The notes under the pieces: model-generated | The model's database searches: none | What the model was told of the DNA's origin: nothing | Seen by the model: only the letters and a program-made list of their open reading frames with translations | Part shown: piece after piece, positions 34,364-44,295 of the stretch | How the letters are laid out: each line of letters starts with the position of its first letter | How positions within the stretch are numbered: position 1 is the stretch's first letter | DNA from: Fomitopsis serialis | Taxonomy: Eukaryota > Basidiomycota > Agaricomycetes > Polyporales > Fomitopsidaceae | Assembly (NCBI RefSeq): GCF_022376445.1 | Contig: NW_025955278.1 | Location: forward strand, 1 to 46,130 | Length of the DNA: 46,130 nt | Reading direction: 5' to 3' | Translations under genes and position numbers: made by a program

Positions 34364-34655
34364 GGCGCATTAACAACGCCTTTCCCACGATCATGCTGGG
34401 CTGGAAGCGCTCATTGAGCCGGTCTAGACGCCGTCGGGTCAATCTCGATAGCGACTCTATTGACGACCGCACTTCATGTCTCTGAAGGATGTGCCCGACT
34501 GTTGGGATGGACTTGGAACAAGCAGCTGCACTAGCATTTCTATATGTTGAGTGAGATTTAAAGGTATAATGTGAGTGCAGTACGTAGATGCTGCCGCATG
34601 ATAATCATGTGCATAGCGAAAAGAAAAGACATAGCCGTCAGCGAGTCATGGCCAT
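34364..34655. other. Phosphatase upstream flank and tRNA 3' side
   Basis: The first 40 bases continue the sequence split by the transposon. T-runs on the minus strand (tcttttcttttcgc, near 34615-34630) would terminate the tRNA. No gene is seen. Confidence 0.45.
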
Positions 34656-34739
34656 GGACATGTCCGGGATTGAACCGGACCCCTCTCGCATGCTCACAAG
34701 GTGCTAAGCGAGCGTGATAACCAACTACACCACATGCCC
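34656..34739 (-). tRNA. tRNA-Ala (AGC) with 11-nt intron, second copy
   Basis: The reverse complement is identical over all 84 bases to the tRNA at 9644-9727, including the intron ccttgtgagca. All stems pair as described there. The copies lie 25 kb apart on opposite strands and their flanks differ apart from the upstream 20-mer. Confidence 0.92.
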
Positions 34740-34780
34740 GTCGCATCAGTGGCTTTGTAAAATAAAGAAGAAAGCAGGCC

Positions 34781-34800
34781 CACAGATCATTCGACGGGCC
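34781..34800 (-). promoter_or_regulatory. Conserved element upstream of tRNA-Ala 2
   Basis: On the minus strand ggcccgtcgaatgatctgtg, one mismatch from the element before tRNA-Ala 1, ends 41 bases before this tRNA. Confidence 0.45.
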
Positions 34801-36064
34801 GACGATCACCGAGGCTTTGCCGACGCTCTGCCTCCAGCTTTAGTAAGCGGTCATTGAACGCGGCTGAGCGGTCACCACAGTGCAGTCGTTCAGGTTAGTC
34901 GTCGATCTCATTGATGAGCTACATACGCTCAGTCTAAGGTACGTAGAAGACTGCCTTTTCCGCCGTTAAAAAGGTCCTGGTGAGGTTTCGTTTAAGGGAC
35001 ATGGCATGCCACACAGCTTCCGTCGCGGCGCCGCCCACAGGCTGACCTGGGACTCTGGCAATCCCGCTTCCGAGTCCCTACCATAAACCAAGTCCAGAAT
35101 CCCGGAGCAATCGCTGCTTTATCGTCAAGGCCCATGCACCGAGCAGGACACTACTGCCAGTGGTATTTCGGGATCATTCAATGGTGAGCTCGGTGATGTA
35201 GCGGATTCTGACACTGTGCCAGGAACTGCTGTAGCGCGTTCCTGAGACACGACTGTTCGGTCGAAGACCTGGTCCCCACGCGTTCATCGTATGACACTCC
35301 GAGTCAATGCCGGAGCGATCAACGTTCGCATCGCGGACGTTGGTCCCATCCGGCTCGCCTAGCCTGGGTCCCGAGCTTCCCAGTGATGCTCGCACGGCGA
35401 TTTTCATTGGCACCGCAAGTCACTCCGCCATTGTCGTCAGAATGTTCATTACTGGCAGACTGGAGAATGCTGTGCCGTCTGTATTGACTGACGGGCTCTT
35501 GCAGGCTACGCTGGTTGCCGCCATTATTGGATGCATCGGAACCTAGGTTCGCCCATGAAACCGCCACCGGGTTTCTCTCAAGCTGCAATTCTGCGTACGC
35601 GTTGAAGGTCTTCGAGTCGTGAAAGTACAGAATAGTATCCCGATATTGTTAGGACTAAAGTTCGGTGCTCTCATGTGCTACAGGTCGTCATGGACTGGAT
35701 AGCTTACAGCACCTACGCCTGTGTTGATAATAGTAAGTAATCGGTCACTTCAGGGACATCCACACTCGGAGTTCTCGTAGCCGAACAATCAATATACTCG
35801 TCGCCGGAGCTCACGAGGTGCGTGGACCGTCGCTGCTGCACAGTCAGCTCGAAAAATTAACCTGATGTGCCTGCTAGAATTCCTACTAGCCTGACGGAGG
35901 GTCTCGGGTTTCAAGGCCACACATTGCAAACGACGGCGCTCACTAGCTTCGCCTTCGCTTGGTCGATCTGGACGCTGTTCTTGCGATGCACCGACTGGCG
36001 CTGTGATGCGTCTCCCCGAGAGATGGTGCTTCATAGGAAGCTGATGCGCAGTCGCGGCCCACAG
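34801..36064. other. Duplicated SSP2 upstream region
   Basis: No gene is recognised. Much of it is repeat. 35033-35370 matches 37590-37890 before SSP3 (shared tatgacactccgagt, ggagcgatcaacgtt, gacgttggtcccatcc), and 35386 onward matches 190 onward before SSP1. Thus the upstream regions of all three SSP genes descend from one ancestor. Confidence 0.65.
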
Positions 36065-36070
36065 TATTTA
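36065..36070 (+). promoter_or_regulatory. Probable TATA box of SSP2
   Basis: TATTTA in agtatttaaggaa, 208 bases before the start, equivalent to the element before SSP1. Confidence 0.5.
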
Positions 36071-36272
36071 AGGAAGCTGTGCTGCCCTCTCCAGCTCATT
36101 TTTTTTCCTTTCGAGTTCACCCAAGCAGCGGTACTGGTTAGTGAGCATCACATCAGTCGTACGACTCGGGTTTCATGTAGACTGACGACGTTGAATCCCG
36201 TTAGCCCTGTTTTCTTAACGACTCACATTCTCTTCACCGACGCTTTCTTGACGACCAACCCCGCAATACACG

Positions 36273-36770
36273 ATGCGCTTCACTACATTCCTCTCAGTTG
36301 CGTTCGCCGCCGCCGCCGCCACCCCGGCCTTCGCTTTGCCCACCAACACGTATGTCGATCCTATTGTATCACCGAGTGTCCAGTTCGCTAATCGTACGAA
36401 CAGCTTCGCGAGCCGTATAGTCGAGGACGACTCGCTCTATGCGCGCGAGTATGACAGCGACCTTTGGGCTCGCCGTGACCCCCGCCCCGGTTTGCCTCCC
36501 CAGAAGCCCGTGCCGACGTACCCGCCTCCCGCGCCGCCCACTGGCGGTCGCTACCGCCGCAGCCTGCGAGACATAGTCGACGAGCTTGTCGAGCGGGCCT
36601 ACGAGGATGACTCGCTGTGGGCGCGGGACGGCCCCAAGCCTCGTCCGCTCCCGCCACAGAAGCCCGTCCCGACGTACCCGCCGCCCCCGCCGCCCACCGG
36701 CGATCGGCGCCGCACGCGCAGCTTTGACGAGGACCTCTGGGCGCGGATGGAGGTCGATGAGCTCGACTGA
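36273..36770 (+). CDS. Small secreted proline-rich repeat protein, copy 2 (SSP2)
   Basis: Exons 36273-36349 and 36404-36770 give 147 residues. The 54-nt intron 36350-36403 again starts GTATGT and ends acag. The signal peptide is one alanine longer than in SSP1. The two repeat blocks read LWARRDPRPGLPPQKPVP then TYPPPAPPTGGRYRRSL, and LWARDGPKPRPLPPQKPVP then TYPPPPPPTGDRRRTRSF. The end is DLWARMEVDELD. The second block is shorter than in SSP1, which carries an extra PRPRPRPI stretch, so block linkers vary while the LWAR, PTYPPP and basic sites stay. Expected product: a secreted protein or set of peptides. Near-identity to SSP1, with change concentrated in the linkers, suggests selection on the core motifs, but no test was run. 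Confidence 0.82.
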   Translation: MRFTTFLSVAFAAAAATPAFALPTNTYVDPIVSPSVQFANRTNSFASRIVEDDSLYAREYDSDLWARRDPRPGLPPQKPVPTYPPPAPPTGGRYRRSLRDIVDELVERAYEDDSLWARDGPKPRPLPPQKPVPTYPPPPPPTGDRRRTRSFDEDLWARMEVDELD

Positions 36771-37299
36771 GGGAATGCAGTCCGCCGTGTCGCTTCTCCG
36801 GATGTGCCGTTCCTTCGTGTAGCCTTGGCTTGACAAGACGAATTTGAATGTGATGCTGTTCGAGATGCTATAGCCTGGGGGCTGTGTGAGTGTCGGTGCT
36901 TGTCGTCGTGCCCTTTGCTGACTGCACTGTCATTTGGATCTCGCCGGTGCTATTGCTCATGTACTGAAGCATCATTGAATGGCTTTTCGTCAGAGAGTCA
37001 TGAGACAATCTAGACTTACGCATGCACAAGCAATTGTATGACATGAGAACCTCTCTGGTGTTGTCGACGCAGACTTCATAAGCGTAGTTAGCACATAGTA
37101 TGTATAATACACGCAGTCGCTTGGCTAGGGAAGCAAAGTTGACCCCTACAATCGAGTATGTAAGCATGCCACGGTCGAGGATGTCATAGAACATGCAGGG
37201 AAGCCTACCTGTACACTCCTATTAACAGTAGCTACACCCATCGATGGCATACTCGCCTAGCCGCGTGACTCCAATCATGGTGCTCCGAGAATATACTTA
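36771..37299. other. SSP2 3' flank
   Basis: 36836-37030 matches the SSP1 3' flank (gatgctgttcgagatg, tcagagagtcatgagac, cttacgcatgcac). After cgcatgcac the copies part: copy A goes straight into DSP1, while here 270 unrelated bases follow. No gene is seen. Confidence 0.55.
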
Positions 37300-37500
37300 A
37301 TGTGGGTTACAGATTTGGCTGTGAAGAAGGCTTTGTTGGGAGAAGGACAGGTGAGAACGCTATGGTTTCCTTCGACGGCGTGCTTCGCCGAACCTTCCGA
37401 CGCTTCCCCGTTGGAGGCAGACTCAATTGGTACTAGGCTCACATGGGGCTCATTCTTGCAACTGGCGGTGCGGTTGGTAGCCTCGTGTCACCGGCCGGCG
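37300..37500 (-). pseudogene. Phosphatase scrap (DSP3)
   Basis: gtgaagaaggctttgtt near 37321, then tccgacgcttccccgttgg near 37398 and ggttggtagcctcgtgtcac near 37473, match the 5' part and upstream flank of DSP1 and DSP2 in order. Only about 100 coding bases remain and no catalytic region. Its divergent neighbour is SSP3, repeating the DSP2/SSP2 layout. Confidence 0.65.
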
Positions 37501-38050
37501 CATCAACTGCGTCTTTCCCACGATCATGTACTTCCCTTGCTGCCATGGCTGGCGGGTGGCGCCGTCACGGTGTCGCGCGACCATGAACTTGGACGACCTG
37601 GGACTCTGGCAAGCCTGATTTCCTACCACATTTCAATACTAAAATGCCAGATTAATCACTGACATCGTCTCCAAGGCCCATGCACCGCGCAGGACACTCT
37701 TTCGGGATACACCGAAACTTCTGGCCGTGTATCGAGCTCGGTGCCTGGTGCGAAGAAAGTACGGACCTCTTCCAGTGGCTTGCTCTTGGTATGCCTGTCA
37801 CCGCATGTTCATAGTAATTCGTATGACACTCCGAGTTCACGCTGGAGCGATCAACGTTGCGGTGCGATGCGGACGTTGGTCCCATCCGGCTCCCCTCGAG
37901 CTCTTGGCTCGCCTACTTACGAGCCCCAAGCTTCCACAGACGCACGGGTTTTGAGTAGCACTGCAAATTTATCGGGCAATGTCTCAGAAGAATTACCAGC
38001 CTGCCACAGGTAGCCGGTGTAGGGAGCGGATGCGCAGTTGCGGCCCATAG
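37501..38050. other. Duplicated SSP3 upstream region
   Basis: The sequence matches the region before SSP2 with many indels (gacctgggactctggcaa, aaggcccatgcaccg, cacagaa..). No gene is seen. Confidence 0.55.
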
Positions 38051-38056
38051 TATTTA
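38051..38056 (+). promoter_or_regulatory. Probable TATA box of SSP3
   Basis: TATTTA in agtatttaaggaa, 214 bases before the start, same context as in the other two copies. Confidence 0.5.
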
Positions 38057-38264
38057 AGGAAGCCGTTTCTTGCTGTCATCCCCAGCTCACCCTTTCCTTT
38101 CGAGCTCTCCCTAGCAGAGGTACTGAATAGTGAGTATCAATCAGTCGTACGACTCGAGGACCATGCAGGCTGACGACGTTGAACCCCGCTAGCCCTGTTT
38201 TTTTTTTTGACGACTCACATTCTCTTCACCAACGTTTTCTTGACGCCCACCCGCGCAATACACG

Positions 38265-38725
38265 ATGCGCTTCACTACCCTCTTCTCAGTTGCGTTCGCC
38301 GCAGCCGCTACAGTCCCGGCCTTCGCTGCGCCCACCAACACGTATGTCGATCCTATATATACGTATATGAGTTCGCTGAATGCTTGAGCAGCTTCGCCAG
38401 CCGTACGGTCGAGGACGACTCGCTCTATGCGCGCGAGTACGACAGCGATCTTTGGGTGCGTAGCGACTGGCTCAAGCCCCGCGATGACCCCAAGTCCCGT
38501 CCAATCCCGCCACAGAAGCCCTACCCTTCGTATCCGCCCCCGCCTCCGCCCAATGGTCGTCGCCACAGACGCAACTTGGATGAGGATCTTTGGGCGAGGG
38601 ATGGCCCCAAGCCCCCGCCACACCCGACGTACCCACCCCCACCCCCGCCCACCAAGGGACACCGCTGCAGGCGGAGTTTGGATGAGGACCTTTGGGCGCG
38701 TTGGGAGGTTGATGAGCTCGATTGA
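38265..38725 (+). CDS. Small secreted proline-rich repeat protein, copy 3 (SSP3)
   Basis: Exons 38265-38341 and 38392-38725 give 136 residues. Here the intron (38342-38391, GTATGT..gctgaa..gcag) is 50 nt and contains a stop, so without splicing the signal peptide and the rest lie in different frames; removal restores one reading frame. This proves the intron model for the whole family. The signal peptide is MRFTTLFSVAFAAAATVPAFA. Repeat blocks are more divergent: LWVRSDWLKPRDDPKSR..KPYPSYPPPPPPNGRRHRRNL, and LWARDGPKPPPHPTYPPPPP then GHRCRRSL; the end is DLWARWEVDELD. A single Cys appears. It is the oldest-looking of the three copies but its frame is intact. Confidence 0.82.
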
Positions 38726-39360
38726 GGGAGACGAGTCCACCGTGCCACTTCTTTGGTTGCTCAAGAGTCCGGGAGTTTCAAGACGCCTTCGTGTAGCCTC
38801 CGTTTGAAGCTTGAATGTGATGTTGTTCGGTGCTATACAGCCTTGGGCTGTCTGAAGTTCGGTGTTCACCGGCATACCTGTTTCCAGCAGCAAGTTCTGA
38901 TCCTGGTTGGTGCTGTTAGTAACTCATTTCGCTTGCATATCATTACGCTGTTTCATCAGAGCCCGAGTCATGAGATACCTTGGACATGGGCGTGCATAGT
39001 ACCCCCTCGTCCCCTCGTTGCGCACGTATCTGCGGACCATCCGCTGGGACATAGTCAACAACGAGTCTCCGCGGCAGAAGATGACGGAGAATGCACTACT
39101 AGACGAACATTGTGAGACCGGCTGGAGAACGTAGTCAACTCGAAGGACAATCAATAAGTAGTGTAGTAGATGCTTCAATGAATTTGAGTACATGGACCCA
39201 ATAAGGCAGTGATGCCAGGCGTAGTTCAACAGCTGTCAGATGTATCGCGCAGTAGACTCGCGGGCTTTTGAGGAGGGAGGTTTTGCACACCACCACGCCG
39301 ACTAGAGACCCTCGCTCCTGATTGTTTTACTGCGCAAGATTGTGCTCGCGAGAGGATAAG
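38726..39360. other. SSP3 3' flank and intergenic
   Basis: The first 250 bases are the family 3' flank (tgaatgtgatgttgttcg, gagtcatgagat). The rest is unannotated, ending at the promoter of the small orphan gene. Confidence 0.5.
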
Positions 39361-39908
39361 ATGCTGTACGCATTGAACGACACCACGATAGTTGTGCTGC
39401 ACCCTGAAGACACGGATCTAGTCGTTCCTACGACAGTCCAAGTAACCGTCAAAGCGGACGGGTAATGCGCGCATACATCCAGTCGCTAGTCCCCATTTCA
39501 CTCACCAGAACTTCGTACTGTAGTCGAACATCGACTGATGCCTTGGCCGCCTTCTTCTATGCACAGCGGGAAGTATCGGTGAGTACGCGTGATTTCAAAA
39601 GGGGAACGACATAATGTAATGAGACGAACATCGCGCAGGACATTGTCACCCGCATAGTCACCGCTCACCTCCATAACCGGCTCCCTTCACCCATGTTTCT
39701 CGAGGGCGACGGGTACGTCTTGACCGCGAGTAAGTGCGCATATAGTCATATCGCGAACACACCACTCAACTAGCCGCGTGTAGAGCACACAGCATGGACG
39801 TTTGGGAACGAGAGGGTGAAGTTCTCTTGGGGTACAGAAGAAATACAGCCAGGCATAGACAAGTGGACGTTCCTTTTTGCGTCGATAAAACACGACTCGG
39901 AGTACTAG
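39361..39908 (+). CDS. Orphan 123-residue protein, four exons
   Basis: Exons 39361-39461, 39524-39578, 39639-39729 and 39784-39908 join in frame to 123 residues. The three introns are 62, 60 and 54 nt with normal borders. The protein starts MLYALNDTTIVVLHPEDTD and ends KWTFLFASIKHDSEY; in between are DIVTRIVTAHLHNRL and FTFGNERVKFSWGTEE-like stretches (FGNERVKFSWGTEE seen). It has no signal peptide and no membrane segment. I do not recognise a family. The density of well-formed introns and the exact closure argue for a real gene. It is followed by the dehydratase on the same strand. Confidence 0.7.
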
Positions 39909-40222
39909 CTAGCTGCGAACCTTTGAGCCCTTATTTCTATCGCCGTGCAGCAGTACTGTTGACCTTTCAACGTGTGGTCCGGCCGGGTCACGAGAGGGAA
40001 ACTGACCTGGTTTGCAGTCGAGAAGGGGAAGAGGGAGAGGCGGGCGCCTGCCGCTGCTCGTCCGAGGCTGGATGGACGGGCCGGCGGGCCGCCTCTCCGG
40101 GATACATCATAGGATGCGCTCGCCCTTTAAAGAGTCGGTCCTCCGCCCGCCATGGCCTCAATTATCGTCGCCCTTTCGTCCCCAGAGTTTTCTGACTCGT
40201 TGTACCGTAGTAGCGTGCTACC
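39909..40222. other. Intergenic, promoter of the dehydratase
   Basis: No gene is recognised in 314 bases. tttaaag at 40126-40132 is a weak TATA-like element. Confidence 0.4.
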
Positions 40223-42465
40223 ATGTCTGTCAAGATTACGGGATTCGAGACGCACGGTATGTCCTGCTCCTGCTTAGACCAACTGGCACTCAAGCGACCG
40301 ATGCACCAGACGTCCGCTTCCCCACCTCGCTCACGGGCGATGGCACGGACGCCATGAACACGGACTGCGACTACTCCTCCGCATACGTTACCATCAAGAC
40401 CTCGTCCGCTCTCGTTGGGCACGGCATGACCTTCACCATTGGCCGCGGGAACGACATCGTCTGCATGGCCATCCAGGAGCTCGCCCGCCGCCTCGTCGGC
40501 AAGGATGTCGAAGAGCTCTTCGCAAACATGGGAAAGACGTGGGAATATCTATGCTCCGACCCCCAACTGCGATGGTGAGTTTAGGTTGTGTTAAGTAGGC
40601 TTCGCGAAGGAACTTTGCGTGCACGGGACTGGACGTCTCCCGGGTGCGGAGTACCGTGCTGGTCACGGTACGCGCCATTTGACCATTCCACCCCCACCTC
40701 TCTTCCAATTCTCTCGGACGCTGCAGAAGAGCGAGCCATTTGCACCGAACGCTGGAGTATCCCCCGATCGGCGAACTGTGCACGCGGCTACTGAACCTTT
40801 GTCCCTATACGCTGGCGTCGCTCCTTGGCATGCCCAATCCTTATGTGATTGTGCGCTGAACTCGATCTCTTCGCAGGATCGGTCCAGAAAAGGGTGTCAT
40901 CCACATCGCGCTGGGCGCCGTCGACAATGCACTGTGGGACATGTACGCCCGCGCGCGGAACAAGCCACTCTGGAAGCTCATTGTCGACATGACCCCCGTG
41001 AGTCCGTCTCGCAGTCTTTCTATTGTCGCGAGCCGCATGCGAGGCACTTCGGAAGGCCTTGGGGTGCTTGTTCCGCATAGTCGGCGCTCCGAGATAGAGG
41101 GACTCCGGTTGTCCGGAACGGGATGTTGCCTGCATTGACGTCGGGCTCAATCGAGCGTGCCTTGCGTGCGAATGTGATTGTCCCAGATCCGCGTCAACGA
41201 GTTTGGATCGCCCCGACAAAGGAGCGTAGTCTGGGGGAGAATGCACCTCGACAGCGGATCCGTCCTCCGCGGGAGCCGCGACAGTGAGACAGAATGAATC
41301 GAGACTGACCTTAGACGTTTGTTCACAGGAAGAGCTCGTCTCCGCGACTGCATTCCGGTACATCACCGACGCGATCACGCCCACGGAGGCGCTCGCGATG
41401 CTCAAGGCAAAGGCCAGCACCAAGGCTGAGCGCGAGGCGACGGTGCGCGAGCGGGGCTACCCCGCGTACGTCACCAGCGCGGGCTGGCTCGGATACAGCG
41501 ACGAGAAGGTCGCGCGGCTGACGCGCGAGGCGGTCGCGCAGGGCTTCAACCACTTCAAGATGAAGGTCGGCGCAGACCGCGACTCGGACCTGCGGAGGGG
41601 CAAGATTATCAGGAGCATCATCGACGACCCGCAGTACGGGACGCCACGCGACCCGGAGGGCCCGGACTTGAAGGGGAAGAACGCGGGGCCGACGGGGAGC
41701 GTGCTCATGATCGATGCGAACCAGGTGTGGGACGTCCCACAGGCGATTGACTACGTGAAGAGCTTGGAGGAGATCAAGCCTTGGTGAGCGAGACTGTCTT
41801 TCCAGCGCACCACCAAGCTGAGCGAGGGCAGGTTCATCGAGGAGCCTACGGCGCCCGACGACATCTTCGGCCATGCCGCCATCCGGAAGGCGCTGAAGCC
41901 CCACGGGATCGGCGTCGCGACGGGCGAGCACGCGCACAACCGCATAGTCTTCAAGCAGCTCCTGCAAGCCGGGGCGATTGATGTCTGCCAGATCGACTCC
42001 TGTCGCCTTGCAGGCGTGAGCGAGGTCCTCAGCGTCCTGCTCATGGCAGCGAAGTTCGGCGTGACGGTGTGCCCGCATGCGGGCGGTGTCGGTCTCTGCG
42101 AGTATGTCATCCACCTGAGGTCAGTCCAGTTTCCGTTATGTGGGGGCGATACTGGTGCTGACGGTTCGGCGTGTGTAGCTTGATCGACTACATCGCCATC
42201 TCGGGGTCGATGGAGCGCAACGTGCTCGAGTTTGTGGACCACTTGCACGAACACTTCCTCTACCCTTGCTCGATCAACAAGAACGGGCGGTACAACGTGC
42301 CGAGCAATGCTGCTGAGGGTTACAGGTAGGTCTTCCGTGATGACGGCGGATAGGACAGTGGCTGACGAGGACCTCGATAGCATCGAGATGCACAAGTCGA
42401 GCATCGCGGAGTTTGAGTGGCCGCACGGGTCGTATTGGGTGAACTCTCCGAAGAAGGCGCAGTAG
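40223..42465 (+). CDS. L-fuconate dehydratase-like enolase-superfamily enzyme
   Basis: Exons 40223-40256, 40310-40574, 40877-40997, 41329-41783, 41832-42119, 42179-42325 and 42381-42465 join in frame to 464 residues. It belongs to the mandelate-racemase branch and matches L-fuconate dehydratase (bacterial FucD, human ENOSF1), which removes water from L-fuconate to give 2-keto-3-deoxy-L-fuconate. Active-site residues are in place: KMK (K217, K219), MIDAN (D269), FIEEP (E295/E296), GEH (E324) and CPHAGG (H374); the three acids bind magnesium. No signal peptide, so cytosolic. Four introns are 48-59 nt but introns 2 and 3 are 302 and 331 nt, unusual for this window. A related role in fungal uronate or fucose use is plausible. 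Confidence 0.93.
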
Positions 42466-42599
42466 CTAGCTCGAAGTTGCATCGCGATAGGGTTGGTCGA
42501 GAAGTAACACACTGTTGTAATGGATTGGGGAACCATTGCTGTATCATCACGATGGTCATGGCACCCCGAGGGATGAGACGGAGAGGCAGCAAGGACAAT

Positions 42600-44208
42600 G
42601 ACCTTCAAAGCTCACACATAGGGTCCTCTGCTGATAAATTTGATATTCAGAGAAGAAGACAAGTTCCATAGACATAGATTAATGTTCTCTACAAATTCAA
42701 GATAGATTGCCTAGCATTACCTGCTAACCTTGGGTAATGTGGATTCACCGTGTCTATAATGTGGTCCATGATTGGTGCCTGACATATCTTCCAAAGCTAA
42801 ATCTGATACATAACTCCTCTGGTTCCTCAAGGATTCCCTCGCATTAAACCTGCACATATCCATATGTCAACAACAACTCCATTCTCTGCACTGATACACC
42901 TACATTGCAAACAAAGAATTCACATATGCTATGTAGAAGAGGCCTGTGTCAGTTGATGCATATCATTATAAGATCATTTACACTGACCCTTACTCCCAGG
43001 GAAGTGAAATACTGCCCAAACTTGTACAGCATTGGGGAGGGAGATGTACTGTGGACAGACAATGAGATGTGGCATGTCAAATACACGATGCATGTGGAAA
43101 CATACTGTGATGAATTGAACTGTTTGCAACACCCTTTCAATTTCACAAATCAATAACTATAGTTGAAAGAGTTCATGGACAACATACATGGTCAGGATAG
43201 CCCTATTGACAATGTACATGGTGAGCTTTCTTATGAGAGCCCCAGTGCTAAAAAATAGTCATGATGCAGGGATAAATCAGTCATTGTAACCCACTTACCT
43301 TCTGAACCCAGTGTTCTGATTTCTCAGGATCAGAGTGAGACACATGGTAATGTATATGTCAGTGACTGATGCCACTATGGTTTGCAAGGCAACATAAGGC
43401 TAAGAAACTGTCAGGCAAACTGTGAGACACTTGGGCTATCACAATGCACAAACCTTCATATAATTAAAGGCACCTGGAATTTGGCGATGAATAGATCTGT
43501 ACACATGATGAGTTTAGAGTATATGACTCATGGAAATCAATACACACCCTAGGTAAACACATACTGATGGATAAAGGCAATAAGACTGAGAGTTCAAGAC
43601 CAAGTGGTAGCAAGAACCTTACCAAGAGCACCAGCTACCCAAGGCAAACATTCATCGGCTAACAGAGAAAAGATGCACCTGAGCATACATAACTCACCAA
43701 ATGACAATAAAGCCAGGGAGAGCTAACATGAATTAGTATCCAAATTCAAACTGAACAGGCATAACAATACTCACAGCTGTCAGTGTAAGTGGAATCTTGA
43801 ATGTCTTCCCTTGGTGGACTGCTCTCCATGAGTTCAACAACAATGAAGAAGTAACATGGGCCATACATCTCCATATGTTAAAAATGTAGTGGCTGGTTCA
43901 TCCATGAGATTACTTTGATAAACATGACATTGGTACATACCATTGTACAAGCAGCACAGTTATGGCCTATTGCAGGGTGTCAAAGATATACACCAGTTGA
44001 TCAAGAAACTGTACTTACTGCAAATGCATACTCAGCCTATGTCAATATTAATAATACCCTGTGCTAAGTATTGTCAATACTTCCAGTCATCAAACTAGAA
44101 CACACCATGAACACACTACAAGCATGGCACCCATCAGCAATCAAGTAAAGCTGAAGACAGATGTATATGTACTTATCCAAATGGAGCAGAGCTAATGGCT
44201 GTCCATGA
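42600..44208. mobile_element. AT-rich, CpG-depleted block, probable silenced repeat
   Basis: Over about 1,609 bases I count five CpG, against dense CpG on both sides, with many TpG and CpA and a clear drop in GC. This is the footprint of methylated cytosines decaying to T, as happens to transposons in basidiomycetes. A plus-strand frame at 42961-43156 still reads GEGDVLWTDNEMWHVKYT and may be a coding relic. Inverted ends or target duplications were not found, so the element type is unknown. The right edge abuts a truncated DUF6534 gene. Confidence 0.65.
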
Positions 44209-44295
44209 GACGTGATCGTCTCTCCCCATAGAATCTATGGTACATGCAGTACATCAATACCATATAATGAGGTAGCACTGACGTCGCACTCACAC

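Larger units (their letters stand above)
35386..37520 (+). repeat. Long direct repeat, copy B (SSP2-DSP3 block)
   Basis: Counterpart of 190-2240 with the same order: upstream region, SSP, 3' flank, minus-strand phosphatase scrap. The SSP coding parts are the best conserved. The phosphatase part is shorter and more decayed than in copy A. Confidence 0.8.

Noticed and set aside
38207..38725. A 172-codon protein reading straight through SSP3 from 38207
   Set aside because: It loses the signal peptide and starts with out-of-frame leader sequence. The spliced model matches SSP1 and SSP2 from the first residue.
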